DNA of 64,000 nt from Rhodospirillales bacterium (GCA_016214125.1 JACRPC010000012.1:1-64000); one strand, 5' to 3'. Positions 46,219 to 54,395 are shown, counted from the first letter of the stretch. A program made the numbers and translations. Notes: generated by a model not told the origin, from the sequence alone.

Positions 46219-46320
46219 CGCCGCACCCCCACCGGCTTGGCGCCGGATGTATGGGGCGATCTTAGCGCGCCGCGTCTCTCGGCTGAACGGGAATTTCCGG
46301 CCGGAACCACCCGGAAATCG

Positions 46321-46650
46321 TCAGCCCGCCTTCCGTGTCTGGCGCAGGACGTAATCCCGAAGGGCGCGGTTGATGTTGGTTTGGTAGCCGCGCCCGTCTT
46401 TGGCCTGCCGCTTGAACCAGCTCACCAGATCGGCATCGAGCCGAAGGGTAAGCTGCTGCTTCACCGGCCGATAGAACCGGCCCGTTTGCGCCATCGTCCA
46501 GAATTCCTCGGGCAAGGGCGGAATATCCGATGTGTCGATCGTCTCCTCCGGCCGGGCGGCCAGGGCCTTGAGTTCGGCTTTTTGTTTGCGGGTCAACGCA
46601 ACCGGTTTGGCCGCATCGACGTCACGCGTGACCAGCCCTTTCTTCCTCAT
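46321..46650 (-). CDS. brnA: BrnA-family antitoxin
   Basis: A 109-residue protein. The C-terminal half, QQLTLRLDADLVSWFKRQ...YQTNINRALRDYV, is the ribbon-helix-helix DNA-binding domain of BrnA antitoxins. The N-terminal part should wrap the toxin. Overlaps the brnT gene by 29 bases; in known systems the BrnT-BrnA complex represses its own promoter. Confidence 0.88.
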   Translation of the reverse strand: MRKKGLVTRDVDAAKPVALTRKQKAELKALAARPEETIDTSDIPPLPEEFWTMAQTGRFYRPVKQQLTLRLDADLVSWFKRQAKDGRGYQTNINRALRDYVLRQTRKAG

Positions 46651-46921
46651 AGCGTCTCCTTTCCCGCCTGGTCGCCCGCCGGGCCGAGATGATGCGGACC
46701 GTTTCATCTCCCTCCCCGTCGTCGCGGAAGACATGGGCGACCAGCACAACGGCCACGCCCTCGATCAGCCCGATCGTTTGCCAGCGTTCCTCGCCATCCT
46801 CGATCCGGTCCAGGGCGCTCAAGGCAAAGGGGTCCGAAAAGACGCCAAGGGCCGTCTCGAAGCCGATTCCATGCTTTTGCCGGTTGATTCGGTCCTTCTT
46901 CGGATCCCAAACGCCGCGCAA
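46622..46921 (-). CDS. brnT: BrnT-family ribonuclease toxin
   Basis: A 99-residue DUF497 protein. VWDPKKDRINRQKHGIGFETA at the N-terminus and VRIISARRATRRERRRYEE at the C-terminus are the BrnT signatures; a RelE-like fold that cleaves mRNA is known for the family. The TTG start at 46921 is nine bases after a perfect AGGAGG (46931-46936). Confidence 0.88.
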   Translation of the reverse strand: MRGVWDPKKDRINRQKHGIGFETALGVFSDPFALSALDRIEDGEERWQTIGLIEGVAVVLVAHVFRDDGEGDETVRIISARRATRRERRRYEEERAGHA

Positions 46922-46947
46922 ACCGCCGGCCTCCTGTAACTACAAAA

Positions 46948-46976
46948 ATATAACGCCAGACGCGGCCAACGTCAAC
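46948..46976 (-). promoter_or_regulatory. Sigma-70-type promoter of brnTA
   Basis: Read leftwards: -35 TTGACG (46971-46976), 17-nt spacer, -10 TATATT (46948-46953), start near 46941. It is one of the best-formed promoters in the window and lies 27 bases before the toxin start. Confidence 0.8.
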
Positions 46977-46996
46977 GGCCCGGGAAAGGCCGTCCC

Positions 46997-48247
46997 CTAC
47001 TCGGCGGCGGCGGCGCGCATCGCCTCCATGCGCGGCGTCGGCTTGTCGTTCATGAACATCTGGGCCAGGCCCGCGATGATCCCGATCGCCACCCCGGTCT
47101 GAATGGCGCGGTCGTAATTGCCAAGCGTGTCGTAGAGCAGCCCGCCGCCCCAGGCGCCCAGGAACGAGCCCACCTGATGGCTGAAAAAGGCGATGCCGGT
47201 CAGCGTCGCCATGTAGCGCAGGCCGAAGATCTGCGCCACCAGCCCGTTGATGAGCGGCACGACGCCCAGCCACAGCGTTCCCATGACGGCGGAAAAGAGC
47301 AGCGTCGAGGCCGGGCTGGCCGGCACGATGAAGAACACCGCCAGGGCCAGCGAGCGCAGGATGTAGACCCCGCCCAGCAAGAGATGCTTGGGATAGCGTC
47401 CGCCCAGCCAACCCAAGAGATACGAGCCCAGCACGTTGAAGGCCCCCACGGTCGCCAGCGCCTGGGCGCTCAGCATCGGATCGAGCCCGCAGATTTCCAG
47501 ATAGGTCGGCAGATGGGTGGTGAGGAAGACGAGTTGCAGGCCGCAGACGAAGAAGGCCGAGGCCATGATGATGTAGCCGCCGTGATGGGCCGCTTCGGTC
47601 AAGATGCCTTTGAAAGTCGAATTCTCGTCGGCGCCGGCCCGGCCGCCGCCCACCTTGTCGGCGCCGCCCGCCAGATAGGCCATCGGCGCCATCAGCACCG
47701 CCAAGCCGAGAAAGCCGATCATGGCGGCGCCCCAGCCATAGCCGGCGATCAGGGTTTGCGCCATCGGTGCGGCGACGAAGGTGCCCATCGAGCCGGCGCC
47801 CGAGACGATACCCAACACCAGGCTGCGCTTGCCGGCGGAAACGGCGCGTGCGCTGGCCGCCATCGCCATGTTCGACGCGGTGCAGGACATGGCAAGCCCC
47901 ACCAGCACTCCGGCGCCCAAGGTGAGCGAGAGCGTGCCCACCGCGTTCCACATCAGCGTCAGGCCGGCGGCGTAGATGACGACGCCCAACAGCGCCACCG
48001 GCCGGCAGCCATAGCGGTCGGCCAGGGCACCCATGAAGGGCTGGGTGACGCCCCAGACGATGTTCTGGATGGCGATGGCAAAGGTGAAGTCGGCGGCGGT
48101 GATGGCGAGATCGCGGCTGATCGGCCCCAGGAACAGGCCGAAGCTTTGCCGCATGCCCATGCTGAGGCTCAGCATCACCGACGCCCCGATTAGGATGGCG
48201 GTGGTCTGGGCGTTGAATTCGCTGGTGGTCGCGCGGGCTGGGCGCAT
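46997..48247 (-). CDS. MFS transporter
   Basis: A 416-residue major-facilitator protein with about twelve membrane segments. GMRQSFGLFLGPISRDL near residue 32 and GALADRYGCRPV as the loop 2-3 motif resemble MCT/OFA-type monocarboxylate carriers, but the substrate cannot be deduced. GGAGG precedes the ATG at 48247. Divergent from the barrel gene at 48395. Confidence 0.88.
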   Translation of the reverse strand: MRPARATTSEFNAQTTAILIGASVMLSLSMGMRQSFGLFLGPISRDLAITAADFTFAIAIQNIVWGVTQPFMGALADRYGCRPVALLGVVIYAAGLTLMWNAVGTLSLTLGAGVLVGLAMSCTASNMAMAASARAVSAGKRSLVLGIVSGAGSMGTFVAAPMAQTLIAGYGWGAAMIGFLGLAVLMAPMAYLAGGADKVGGGRAGADENSTFKGILTEAAHHGGYIIMASAFFVCGLQLVFLTTHLPTYLEICGLDPMLSAQALATVGAFNVLGSYLLGWLGGRYPKHLLLGGVYILRSLALAVFFIVPASPASTLLFSAVMGTLWLGVVPLINGLVAQIFGLRYMATLTGIAFFSHQVGSFLGAWGGGLLYDTLGNYDRAIQTGVAIGIIAGLAQMFMNDKPTPRMEAMRAAAAE

Positions 48248-48322
48248 CGTCCCTCCGGTCGAAATCCCGCGTTAATTTAAGCACGAATGACTGGGCGGGG
48301 AAACAAATTCGCGTTGCGCATC

Positions 48323-48352
48323 TCGACTTTCCCCGACAAATCGGATTATATT
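48323..48352 (+). promoter_or_regulatory. Candidate promoter of the TPR-barrel gene cluster
   Basis: TCGACT (48323-48328), 18-nt spacer, TATATT (48347-48352) in an AT-rich stretch. It would start transcription about 35 bases before the GTG at 48395. The -35 box is weak. Confidence 0.4.
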
Positions 48353-48394
48353 TCCAATTCTTCAAAAAAGGCGGGCAAGAAAGGCTGCCGACGC

Positions 48395-49939
48395 GTGACG
48401 GGTGGTATAAGAAAAATCGTTTCTTGGCAATATATTGCCACAATCCTTGGGGTCTTGGTCCTGGGAATGGGCGAAGTCTTGGCTTCTCCTCAGTCCGACG
48501 CCGCCATCCTTGCCGGCATCGCCAAGGCCGAGAAGCAGGATTACGCCGGCGCGCTCAAAGATTTCCAAGCCGCCCAGGCCGCCGACCCTGTCGATGGCCG
48601 CGCCGTCTTCTATCAGGGCTATGCGCTGAGCCGTTTGGGCAAGCTCCCCGAGGCGCTGAAGGCCTTCGAGGATTTCCGCGCCCGACGCATGACGCACCGC
48701 GAACTCGATTTCGAGGAAGGCTGGGCGTTGCTGCTCGCCGGCCGCCCCGGTCCGGCGAGCGAGCGGCTGGCGCGCTACGAACGCGCCAATCCCGCCAAGG
48801 CGCGGGCCAGCGAAATGTTGGGCCGCGCCTATCTGGCCGAAGGGCGCCTTGACGAAGCCGAGGCCGCGTTCAAGCGGGCGATGGCCGGCGATCCCGGCCT
48901 GGTGCCGGCGTCTCTCTATTCCCTGTCCCAATTGGAAAGCCGGCGCGGCAACGCCCGTCAGGCCCAATATTACGCCGACCGGCTGTTGCGCGATCACCCC
49001 GAGGCGCCGGCCGCCAAATTGCTGCGCGCCGCCCAGGCGGCAGCGCGGCCGGACGCGGCCGACAAGGCCTGGTCGGCCTATGGGGCGGCGGCGCTGGGCT
49101 TTAGCGACAACGCCTACGGCTTCAGCGACGATGTCGCCCGTCCCACCGACATCAAGCACATCGAATCCTTCTTCACTCAGGTCGATGTCGGCGGCGAGTA
49201 CCGTTTTGCCCCCACGGCAATCGATCATTTCGCCATCGGCTTCGGCGTCACCTACGCCGAGTATTTCGACATCGGGGCGCTCGACTTCCTCAACAACAGC
49301 GTTTATGGCCGCTATCAGCGCCGCCTCAATCCCTGGCTGGGCGCCACCTTGCAGTTGGGCGGCACCTACGCCCTGGTCGATGGCGAGCGCTTACGCAGCG
49401 GATTCACCGTCCAGCCGACGCTCACCATCCGGCCGATCGAGGGGCTGGGCGTCGACGTCTATTACGAATACGGGCTCTACGATTATCGCGGCCCCAGCCA
49501 GAACCCGCGCGATCTCGACCGCGACGCCGACCATCACACCACCGGGGCGCGCGCCAGTCTGGCGGTGGCGCCACTCAACACCACCTTCCATCTCGGCGCC
49601 GCCGGTCTCTATAATGATTCCGAAGGCACCGACTTCCGCTATCGGGCGGCCGAGATCATGGCCGGGGCCACGGTCAAGCTGCCCTGGCGCGTCGAGGCCG
49701 ATCTGCAGGCCAAATACGGCTGGTACGATTACTGGAAACCCAACAGCCTGACCGCGCCCACCGCCTACGAGAACAAGCGCTTCGACGACGTGGCGCAGTT
49801 CAAGGTCGGGCTTTCCCGGCCGATCTACGGCCCGGCCAGCGGCTTCGTCCAGTATCTCTACACCGATTCCGATTCCAACCTGCCGGTCTTCCGCTACACC
49901 CAGCACGACGCCCGGATGGGCGTCCTGGCCCGGTTCTAG
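48395..49939 (+). CDS. TPR-domain outer-membrane beta-barrel protein
   Basis: 514 residues from the GTG at 48395. Residues 1 to 31 are a signal peptide ending MGEVLAS. Residues 32 to about 225 are TPR-like helices (KDFQAAQAADPVDGRAVFYQGYALS; RLDEAEAAFKRAMAGDPG). From about 235 to the end is a beta-barrel: alternating strands with aromatic girdles such as GVDVYYEYGLYDY, ending in VLARF with the terminal Phe needed by BamA. The build resembles Slam (type XI secretion) proteins and polysaccharide exporters such as PgaA. It is followed after 2 bases by the first of four secreted-protein genes, so export of those proteins is the favoured idea. The assignment is inference. Confidence 0.7.
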   Translation: MTGGIRKIVSWQYIATILGVLVLGMGEVLASPQSDAAILAGIAKAEKQDYAGALKDFQAAQAADPVDGRAVFYQGYALSRLGKLPEALKAFEDFRARRMTHRELDFEEGWALLLAGRPGPASERLARYERANPAKARASEMLGRAYLAEGRLDEAEAAFKRAMAGDPGLVPASLYSLSQLESRRGNARQAQYYADRLLRDHPEAPAAKLLRAAQAAARPDAADKAWSAYGAAALGFSDNAYGFSDDVARPTDIKHIESFFTQVDVGGEYRFAPTAIDHFAIGFGVTYAEYFDIGALDFLNNSVYGRYQRRLNPWLGATLQLGGTYALVDGERLRSGFTVQPTLTIRPIEGLGVDVYYEYGLYDYRGPSQNPRDLDRDADHHTTGARASLAVAPLNTTFHLGAAGLYNDSEGTDFRYRAAEIMAGATVKLPWRVEADLQAKYGWYDYWKPNSLTAPTAYENKRFDDVAQFKVGLSRPIYGPASGFVQYLYTDSDSNLPVFRYTQHDARMGVLARF

Positions 49940-49941
49940 CC

Positions 49942-50442
49942 ATGCGCCCGGCCCCGCTCCTTCGCGCCGGTGCCCTGGCCAGCCTGGCCGCCCTCGCCCT
50001 GGGGTCGGCAAGCCCAGCCCAGGCCTGCAGCGGCGCGGCCACCGATCCCATCCGCTGCATCAACGGCAACCAGAAGATTCTCGGTTTCGGCACCTTCTTC
50101 CGCGACAATCTGATGCCGTTCCCGATCATCATCCTGCCGCCCGATCTTCTTTGGGGCAGCGCTCGCGCGCCCGAGCCGGAACCGCCGGTTTCCATGCAGG
50201 AGCTTCTGAACAACGCCGAACTCGGGTCCAACGATCCCACGACCTTCAAGGTCGGGCTTGCCAAATGGGCCGAGGCGTCGTCCCGCCTGGACCCCGAGCA
50301 CAAGGACACCTATCAGAGCATGGTGAAAACGGCCGACGATCTGATGAAGGCCGGCGCCACGCCCGAACAGATTCGCGAAGGCCTAGCCAGCCCCGGCGGG
50401 CCGCCGACGCCGCCGCCCCAGAACAATGATTTTGGCCGCTGA
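49942..50442 (+). CDS. Secreted protein A with C-terminal NNDFG motif
   Basis: 166 residues. The signal peptide ends SPAQA, so the mature protein would begin CSGAATDPIRC, giving two cysteines ten residues apart. INGNQK and FFRDNLMP follow. A helical module runs from about residue 85 to 150 (LGSNDPTTFKVGL...MKAGATPEQIREGL). The end is PPTPPPQNNDFGR. The lipobox is not standard, so type I processing is more likely than lipidation. Family unknown. The start is two bases after the barrel gene stop, suggesting coupled expression. Confidence 0.65.
   Translation: MRPAPLLRAGALASLAALALGSASPAQACSGAATDPIRCINGNQKILGFGTFFRDNLMPFPIIILPPDLLWGSARAPEPEPPVSMQELLNNAELGSNDPTTFKVGLAKWAEASSRLDPEHKDTYQSMVKTADDLMKAGATPEQIREGLASPGGPPTPPPQNNDFGR
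50017..50118 (+). repeat. Duplicated cassette encoding CSGAA-DPIRC (copy in gene A)
   Basis: 102 bases matching 50549-50650 at a constant offset of 532 without gaps and with few substitutions. The block encodes the signal-peptidase site, the two cysteines and the FFRDNLMP segment. Confidence 0.8.
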
Positions 50443-50488
50443 TCGAGCGCCGCCCGGGCGTCGCTCTTTGTTTCAAGGTTGGCCCGTG

Positions 50489-51034
50489 ATGCGCAAAGAG
50501 ATCGCCGTCTTGTTGGCCTTGGCCGGTTGGCTCGGTTTCGCCGGGCCGGCCCAGGCTTGCAGCGGCGCCGCCTCCGATCCCATCCGCTGCATCAACGGCA
50601 ATCAGAAGATCAACGGCTTCGGCGCCTTCTTCCGCGACAATCTGATGCCGCTGCCCGCCCCCGAATCGCCGGTGAAGACGGTCCGGCTCGACGATCCCAC
50701 GTCCAGGCCCGCTTTGCCCACCGATCTGGCCGCCGAACTGGCGCGCAGCCTGATCAGCGATCTCGTCAAGAAGGGCAAGCGGGCGCCTTCGTCCGATCGC
50801 GAATCCTTCGAGCAGGCGATCGCCCAACTGGCGCGGGCGCTCGAGGCCTATATGGCCGATCCCAGTTCGGAAAACTGGAAGGCCGTCGAACAGGCTTTGG
50901 GGGTGAGCGGTCCGGATGTGCCGGACGACTTGAAACCGCTGCGGCCGCAGGAGTTCGTCAGCCATGGGGCGCCGGCGACCTCCCCGCCGCAGAACAACGA
51001 TTTCGGCGTGCCGGCGGAGGGAAGCGGGCGTTAG
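50489..51034 (+). CDS. Secreted protein B with NNDFG motif
   Basis: 181 residues. Signal peptide EIAVLLALAGWLGFAGPAQA, then CSGAASDPIRCINGNQK, nearly the same as protein A. A helical middle (LARSLISDLVKKG...LARALEAYMADPSSENW) has only faint likeness to the module of A, C and D. The C-terminal part is SPPQNNDFGVPAEGSGR. The DNA for the first cassette matches that of gene A over 102 bp with few changes. ATG at 50489; the frame open from 50426 is not needed. Confidence 0.65.
   Translation: MRKEIAVLLALAGWLGFAGPAQACSGAASDPIRCINGNQKINGFGAFFRDNLMPLPAPESPVKTVRLDDPTSRPALPTDLAAELARSLISDLVKKGKRAPSSDRESFEQAIAQLARALEAYMADPSSENWKAVEQALGVSGPDVPDDLKPLRPQEFVSHGAPATSPPQNNDFGVPAEGSGR
50549..50650 (+). repeat. 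Duplicated cassette encoding CSGAA-DPIRC (copy in gene B)
   Basis: Partner of 50017-50118. The rest of genes A and B has diverged much further, so this block is either under strong selection or kept alike by gene conversion. Confidence 0.8.
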
Positions 51035-51067
51035 CGCGGCTCCGCCCGCAGATCGAGGAGGCCCAGA

Positions 51068-52324
51068 ATGACACGCATGCGCGTTGGGACTCTGATCGGA
51101 ATCAGCCTGGTCCCCTTGCTGGGGGCCCCGCACCCCGCCTTGTCCTGTCCCTGGGATCAGCCCAACTGCCTGGCCGGCAAACCGCCGCCGCCCGGCGTTC
51201 CCTCGGGCGCCGGCCCCTCGCCCACCAACATCCCTGGCAGCCAGCCCAATCTGCGCGACACGATGATCGTGCCCAAGGTGGTGGCACCGCCCACGGTCGA
51301 CGCGGCGCCGACGCCGCTGATCGACATCAAGGCCGCCAATATTCTGGAGCACATCTCGCCCGACGATTGGGAGGCGATGGGACAGGACCCCGAGGCGGGC
51401 CGCGCCTATCTGGCTGGCCGAGGAGTTCCCGCCGACGATATCGAGCCCATCCGTCTGGCCTTGGTCCGCCTGCTCAAGGAGATCGAGGCCGACGAGAGCA
51501 GCGCCGCGGACTTCCTCAAGGGCGAACCACGCCATGGCGCGCCACCCACCCCACCACCGAAAAACAACGATTTTGCGGATGACGATGCGTCGGTGCCGGT
51601 CAAGGGGGTTTCCACCTCGGGACTGGCCTCGCCACCGGCAAACTATTATGCGCCGCCGCCGCCTGATCGAGGACCGGTTACGTCGTGGCCGCAGACCCGC
51701 CCGCCGGCGACAACAAGAGCGGTGCCGGTCCGCAAGCCGGAGGCAAATTCAGAGCCGCCGGTCATCGTTAAGGCTCCTCCCACACCCGCACCTGGGGCAA
51801 AGACCGACAACGCGGCAGCAGCCGGTGACTCGTCGCCCCGCACCGAACCCGCGCCGACAACCTCGGACCGCGATCACACAAGCCGACCTCAACGTCCCAA
51901 CGAGGCGATCGAGCAACAAATAGACGCGTTGCGGGCCGAACTCGATTCCAAGGGCTACAATTCCAACGATCCGGAACGATTCTTGGTGGGCTTCAACGCT
52001 CTGATCGGTCGCGTGATGATGGGCGAGACCAACTCGGAACGACAGCACGTCGACATCGACATCATGCGCCGGGTCAATCAAATGCTGCGCGACGGCGCCA
52101 CGCCAGCCGAGATTCGAGAGGATTGGGGCGAGGTGATGATCGCGCGCGTTTGGCTTCAAATAGATGCTAAGGAAACTGCGGAGCGCCAACGTCGGCGGCG
52201 CGAAGCCGCCGAGCGCGAAGAATCGGAACGCCACGCGGCCTCGGAAGAGAAAAAACGCCAATGGGAGGCTGATCGCGCAAAGCGAACCGTCATCACCGGA
52301 CCACGAGGCGGCAGTGACTATTGA
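51068..52324 (+). CDS. Secreted proline-rich protein C
   Basis: 418 residues. The signal peptide ends HPALS, then CPWDQPNCLAGKPPPPGVP, so two cysteines seven apart near the mature start. NLRDTMIVPKVVAPP follows. The motif PPPKNNDFA lies near residue 165. After a Pro/Thr-rich linker, residues 278 to 360 carry the helical module (KGYNSNDPERFLVGFNALIGR...LRDGATPAEIRED), and the end is a charged Arg/Glu helix. GAGGAGG precedes the ATG. It overlaps gene D by 11 bases. Function unknown. Confidence 0.65.
   Translation: MTRMRVGTLIGISLVPLLGAPHPALSCPWDQPNCLAGKPPPPGVPSGAGPSPTNIPGSQPNLRDTMIVPKVVAPPTVDAAPTPLIDIKAANILEHISPDDWEAMGQDPEAGRAYLAGRGVPADDIEPIRLALVRLLKEIEADESSAADFLKGEPRHGAPPTPPPKNNDFADDDASVPVKGVSTSGLASPPANYYAPPPPDRGPVTSWPQTRPPATTRAVPVRKPEANSEPPVIVKAPPTPAPGAKTDNAAAAGDSSPRTEPAPTTSDRDHTSRPQRPNEAIEQQIDALRAELDSKGYNSNDPERFLVGFNALIGRVMMGETNSERQHVDIDIMRRVNQMLRDGATPAEIREDWGEVMIARVWLQIDAKETAERQRRRREAAEREESERHAASEEKKRQWEADRAKRTVITGPRGGSDY
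51137..51291 (+). repeat. Duplicated cassette encoding CPWDQPNC (copy in gene C)
   Basis: 155 bases aligning to 52383-52537 at a constant offset of 1246 with 16 differences by my count, about 90% identity, several of them silent. It encodes the mature N-terminus up to VPKVVAPP. Confidence 0.85.
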
Positions 52325-54395
52325 CCGGCTTCGCATCGGACTGGCGATCGGCGCCGCGGCGCTGCTTGCATCTTCGGGCCCGGCCTTGTCTTGCCCGTGG
52401 GATCAACCCAACTGCCTGGCCGGCAAGCCGCCGCCGCCCGGCGTTCCCTCGGGCGCCGGCCCTTCCCCCTCCGTTTTGCCCGGCAGCCAGCCCAATCTGC
52501 GCGACACGATGATCATGCCCAAGGTGGTGGCGCCGCCGGCGCCAGGCCCCGGCGCGCCGTCCTTGGGCGCGGTGGGCGCCTTGCCGGGCGTCGATTCGCC
52601 GCCGCCGGCCGGACCGACACCCGGCCTGGCCGAGTTCGGCGACGCCGCCACGAACAAACCCACCGACCGGGCCTATTTCGAGTTGCTGAAGACGCTCGAC
52701 GCCAAGGGCTATTTCTCCGACGACCCGGAAAAGTTCCGCGCCGGCTTTGCCGCCCTGATCGGCCTTCTCATGGATACCGATTACGCCTGGCAGACCAAGG
52801 TCGACTACTTCCACTATCTGCAATTGGCCGACGCCGAATTGAAGGCGGGCGTTTCGCCCTCGGCCATTCGTGAAAAGATGAATCACCTTCTCGACCTGCT
52901 TGGCCGCGATCAAGAGGAACGCGAAGCCAAGGACAAGGAAAAGCAGGCCAAGGAACCGCCGACGGAGAAGCCGTCCGACCGGGTCGCGGCCGTCCCCGCC
53001 GCTGGCGATCGGCTTGCGCCCACCTATTTCGACCTTTTGGTCCAGCTCGACGCCAGAGGCTATTTTTCCGACGACCCGGAAAAATTCCGCGCCGGCTTCG
53101 CCGCCCTGATCGGACGTCTCCTGGCAACCGATTACGGTTTGCAGACCAAGATCGACTATGGTCACTATTTCAACTTCGTCGATGCCGAGCTGAAGGCGGG
53201 GCGTTCGCCCTCGGCGATCCGGGAAAAGCTCAACCATCTGCTCGACCAGCTTGGCCGCGATATCGAGGAACGCGAGGCCAAGGACAAGGAGAAAGAAAAG
53301 GCGAAGGCGAAGGTGAAGGAAAAAGGCGGGGCCGCCGCGGGTCGCCGGGCCGACGTCCAGGGCAAGCGCCGCCTACCGCCCGGCGTCACCCCGGAACTCG
53401 TCGCCCGGTTCATCGTCGCCTTCATGGAATGGCAGGCCGACAAGCAGGCGCGAACACCCCGTCGCAGTGCCTCGCATCCGGCCCCGTCGGCGCCGCCGCC
53501 CGGCGCGAACGAATTCGGCGGCGATGTCGCCCGCCCGCCGCCGCCGGCGCCCCGCAACCAGTTCGCCCCGGGTAAAGTCCCGGCGGCGGCCGTCAAGCAG
53601 AAGGTGGTCGGCGGCGCCCCCGGCCTCAACCAACCCGAACAGCCGACGGTCATCGATTTCCCCAATCTGGTGATGGTGATCTATCCCGGAAGGAGCGACG
53701 AAGGCACGCCACCCCCCCCGCCCCCAGTGCCACCGGGCGCCGTTCCGGTGACGATCGAGCAGGTGCGTGCCGTCGCCAACGCCTTTTTCACCCCAGGCGG
53801 CGCGGGCGCTCCGCCCGAGGGCCAGACCAAAGATCGTCCGCCACCGACGCCGCCGGGCGGCAATTCGCCCAGCGCCATCCTCAGCACCGCCGAATGGATC
53901 AATGTCATCCGGGTTGCGGTCACCGCCTATGTCTATTTTGCCGAAAAGACCGTTGGCGTTTCAAGGGGCGCGCCGTCAACGCCGCCGCCGCAGAACGAGG
54001 ATTTCGGTGCGCCGCCGCCACCACCACCGCCGCCGCCTGCGCCGCAGAACGACAATTCCGGAGCGCCGCCCGAGGGTGAGCCCACCAAGGCCGAAATCGA
54101 GCAGGCGCTGAAGGAAGCCCTTGAGGCATTCGTCGGTTTCGTGGACATCCTGGATGGCCGTCCCCCGGCGCCAGACCGGCCTCCCGGCAACGATTTCGAG
54201 GCGCCACCGGCACCCACGCCGCCGCCGCCGCCGCAGACCAACGATTTCGAGGCGCCGCCGGCGCGCGAGCCCACCAAGGCCGAAATCGAGCAGGCGCTGA
54301 CGGACGTCGCCGAGGAAATGATCGAGCTCTCTAACCCCCGCGACCCGCCACCGCCGCCGCCCGAGCGCCCCGCCAACAACGAATTCGGCAATTAA
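52314..54395 (+). CDS. Secreted proline-rich repeat protein D
   Basis: 693 residues from the GTG at 52314. The signal peptide ends GPALS, and the mature start CPWDQPNCLAGKPPPPGVP equals that of C. Two tandem helical modules (about 116-205 and 233-320; each has GYFSDDPEKFRAGFAALIG and a segment SPSAIREK). A Lys/Glu coil follows, then a long Pro-rich half with at least seven variants of the N-x-D/E-F motif (GANEFGG, QNEDFGA, GNDFEA, QTNDFEA) and two repeats PTKAEIEQAL. It ends PANNEFGN. A longer frame from 52164 would lie inside gene C and hide the signal peptide. Confidence 0.65.
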   Translation: MTIDRLRIGLAIGAAALLASSGPALSCPWDQPNCLAGKPPPPGVPSGAGPSPSVLPGSQPNLRDTMIMPKVVAPPAPGPGAPSLGAVGALPGVDSPPPAGPTPGLAEFGDAATNKPTDRAYFELLKTLDAKGYFSDDPEKFRAGFAALIGLLMDTDYAWQTKVDYFHYLQLADAELKAGVSPSAIREKMNHLLDLLGRDQEEREAKDKEKQAKEPPTEKPSDRVAAVPAAGDRLAPTYFDLLVQLDARGYFSDDPEKFRAGFAALIGRLLATDYGLQTKIDYGHYFNFVDAELKAGRSPSAIREKLNHLLDQLGRDIEEREAKDKEKEKAKAKVKEKGGAAAGRRADVQGKRRLPPGVTPELVARFIVAFMEWQADKQARTPRRSASHPAPSAPPPGANEFGGDVARPPPPAPRNQFAPGKVPAAAVKQKVVGGAPGLNQPEQPTVIDFPNLVMVIYPGRSDEGTPPPPPPVPPGAVPVTIEQVRAVANAFFTPGGAGAPPEGQTKDRPPPTPPGGNSPSAILSTAEWINVIRVAVTAYVYFAEKTVGVSRGAPSTPPPQNEDFGAPPPPPPPPPAPQNDNSGAPPEGEPTKAEIEQALKEALEAFVGFVDILDGRPPAPDRPPGNDFEAPPAPTPPPPPQTNDFEAPPAREPTKAEIEQALTDVAEEMIELSNPRDPPPPPPERPANNEFGN
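52383..52537 (+). repeat. Duplicated cassette encoding CPWDQPNC (copy in gene D)
   Basis: Partner of 51137-51291. Similarity falls away sharply after the VAPP codons, which marks the edge of the cassette. Confidence 0.85.

Noticed and set aside
46704-48443. 579-residue frame over the MFS and brnT genes
   Set aside because: Out-of-frame Arg/Gly-rich translation of the MFS gene; the MFS frame has twelve membrane segments.
48395-49939. Firm assignment of the barrel protein as Slam
   Set aside because: Domain order fits, but I cannot align it to DUF560 and the neighbours lack known Slam cargo domains. Kept as a hypothesis.
49942-54395. Secreted proteins A-D as lipoproteins
   Set aside because: Cysteine follows the predicted cleavage site, but residues before it (AQA-C, ALS-C) do not fit the usual L-A/S-G/A-C lipobox well. 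Left open, not asserted.
49942-54395. Secreted proteins as RiPP precursors with NNDFG core
   Set aside because: They are 166-693 residues with standard signal peptides and no modification enzyme genes beside them.
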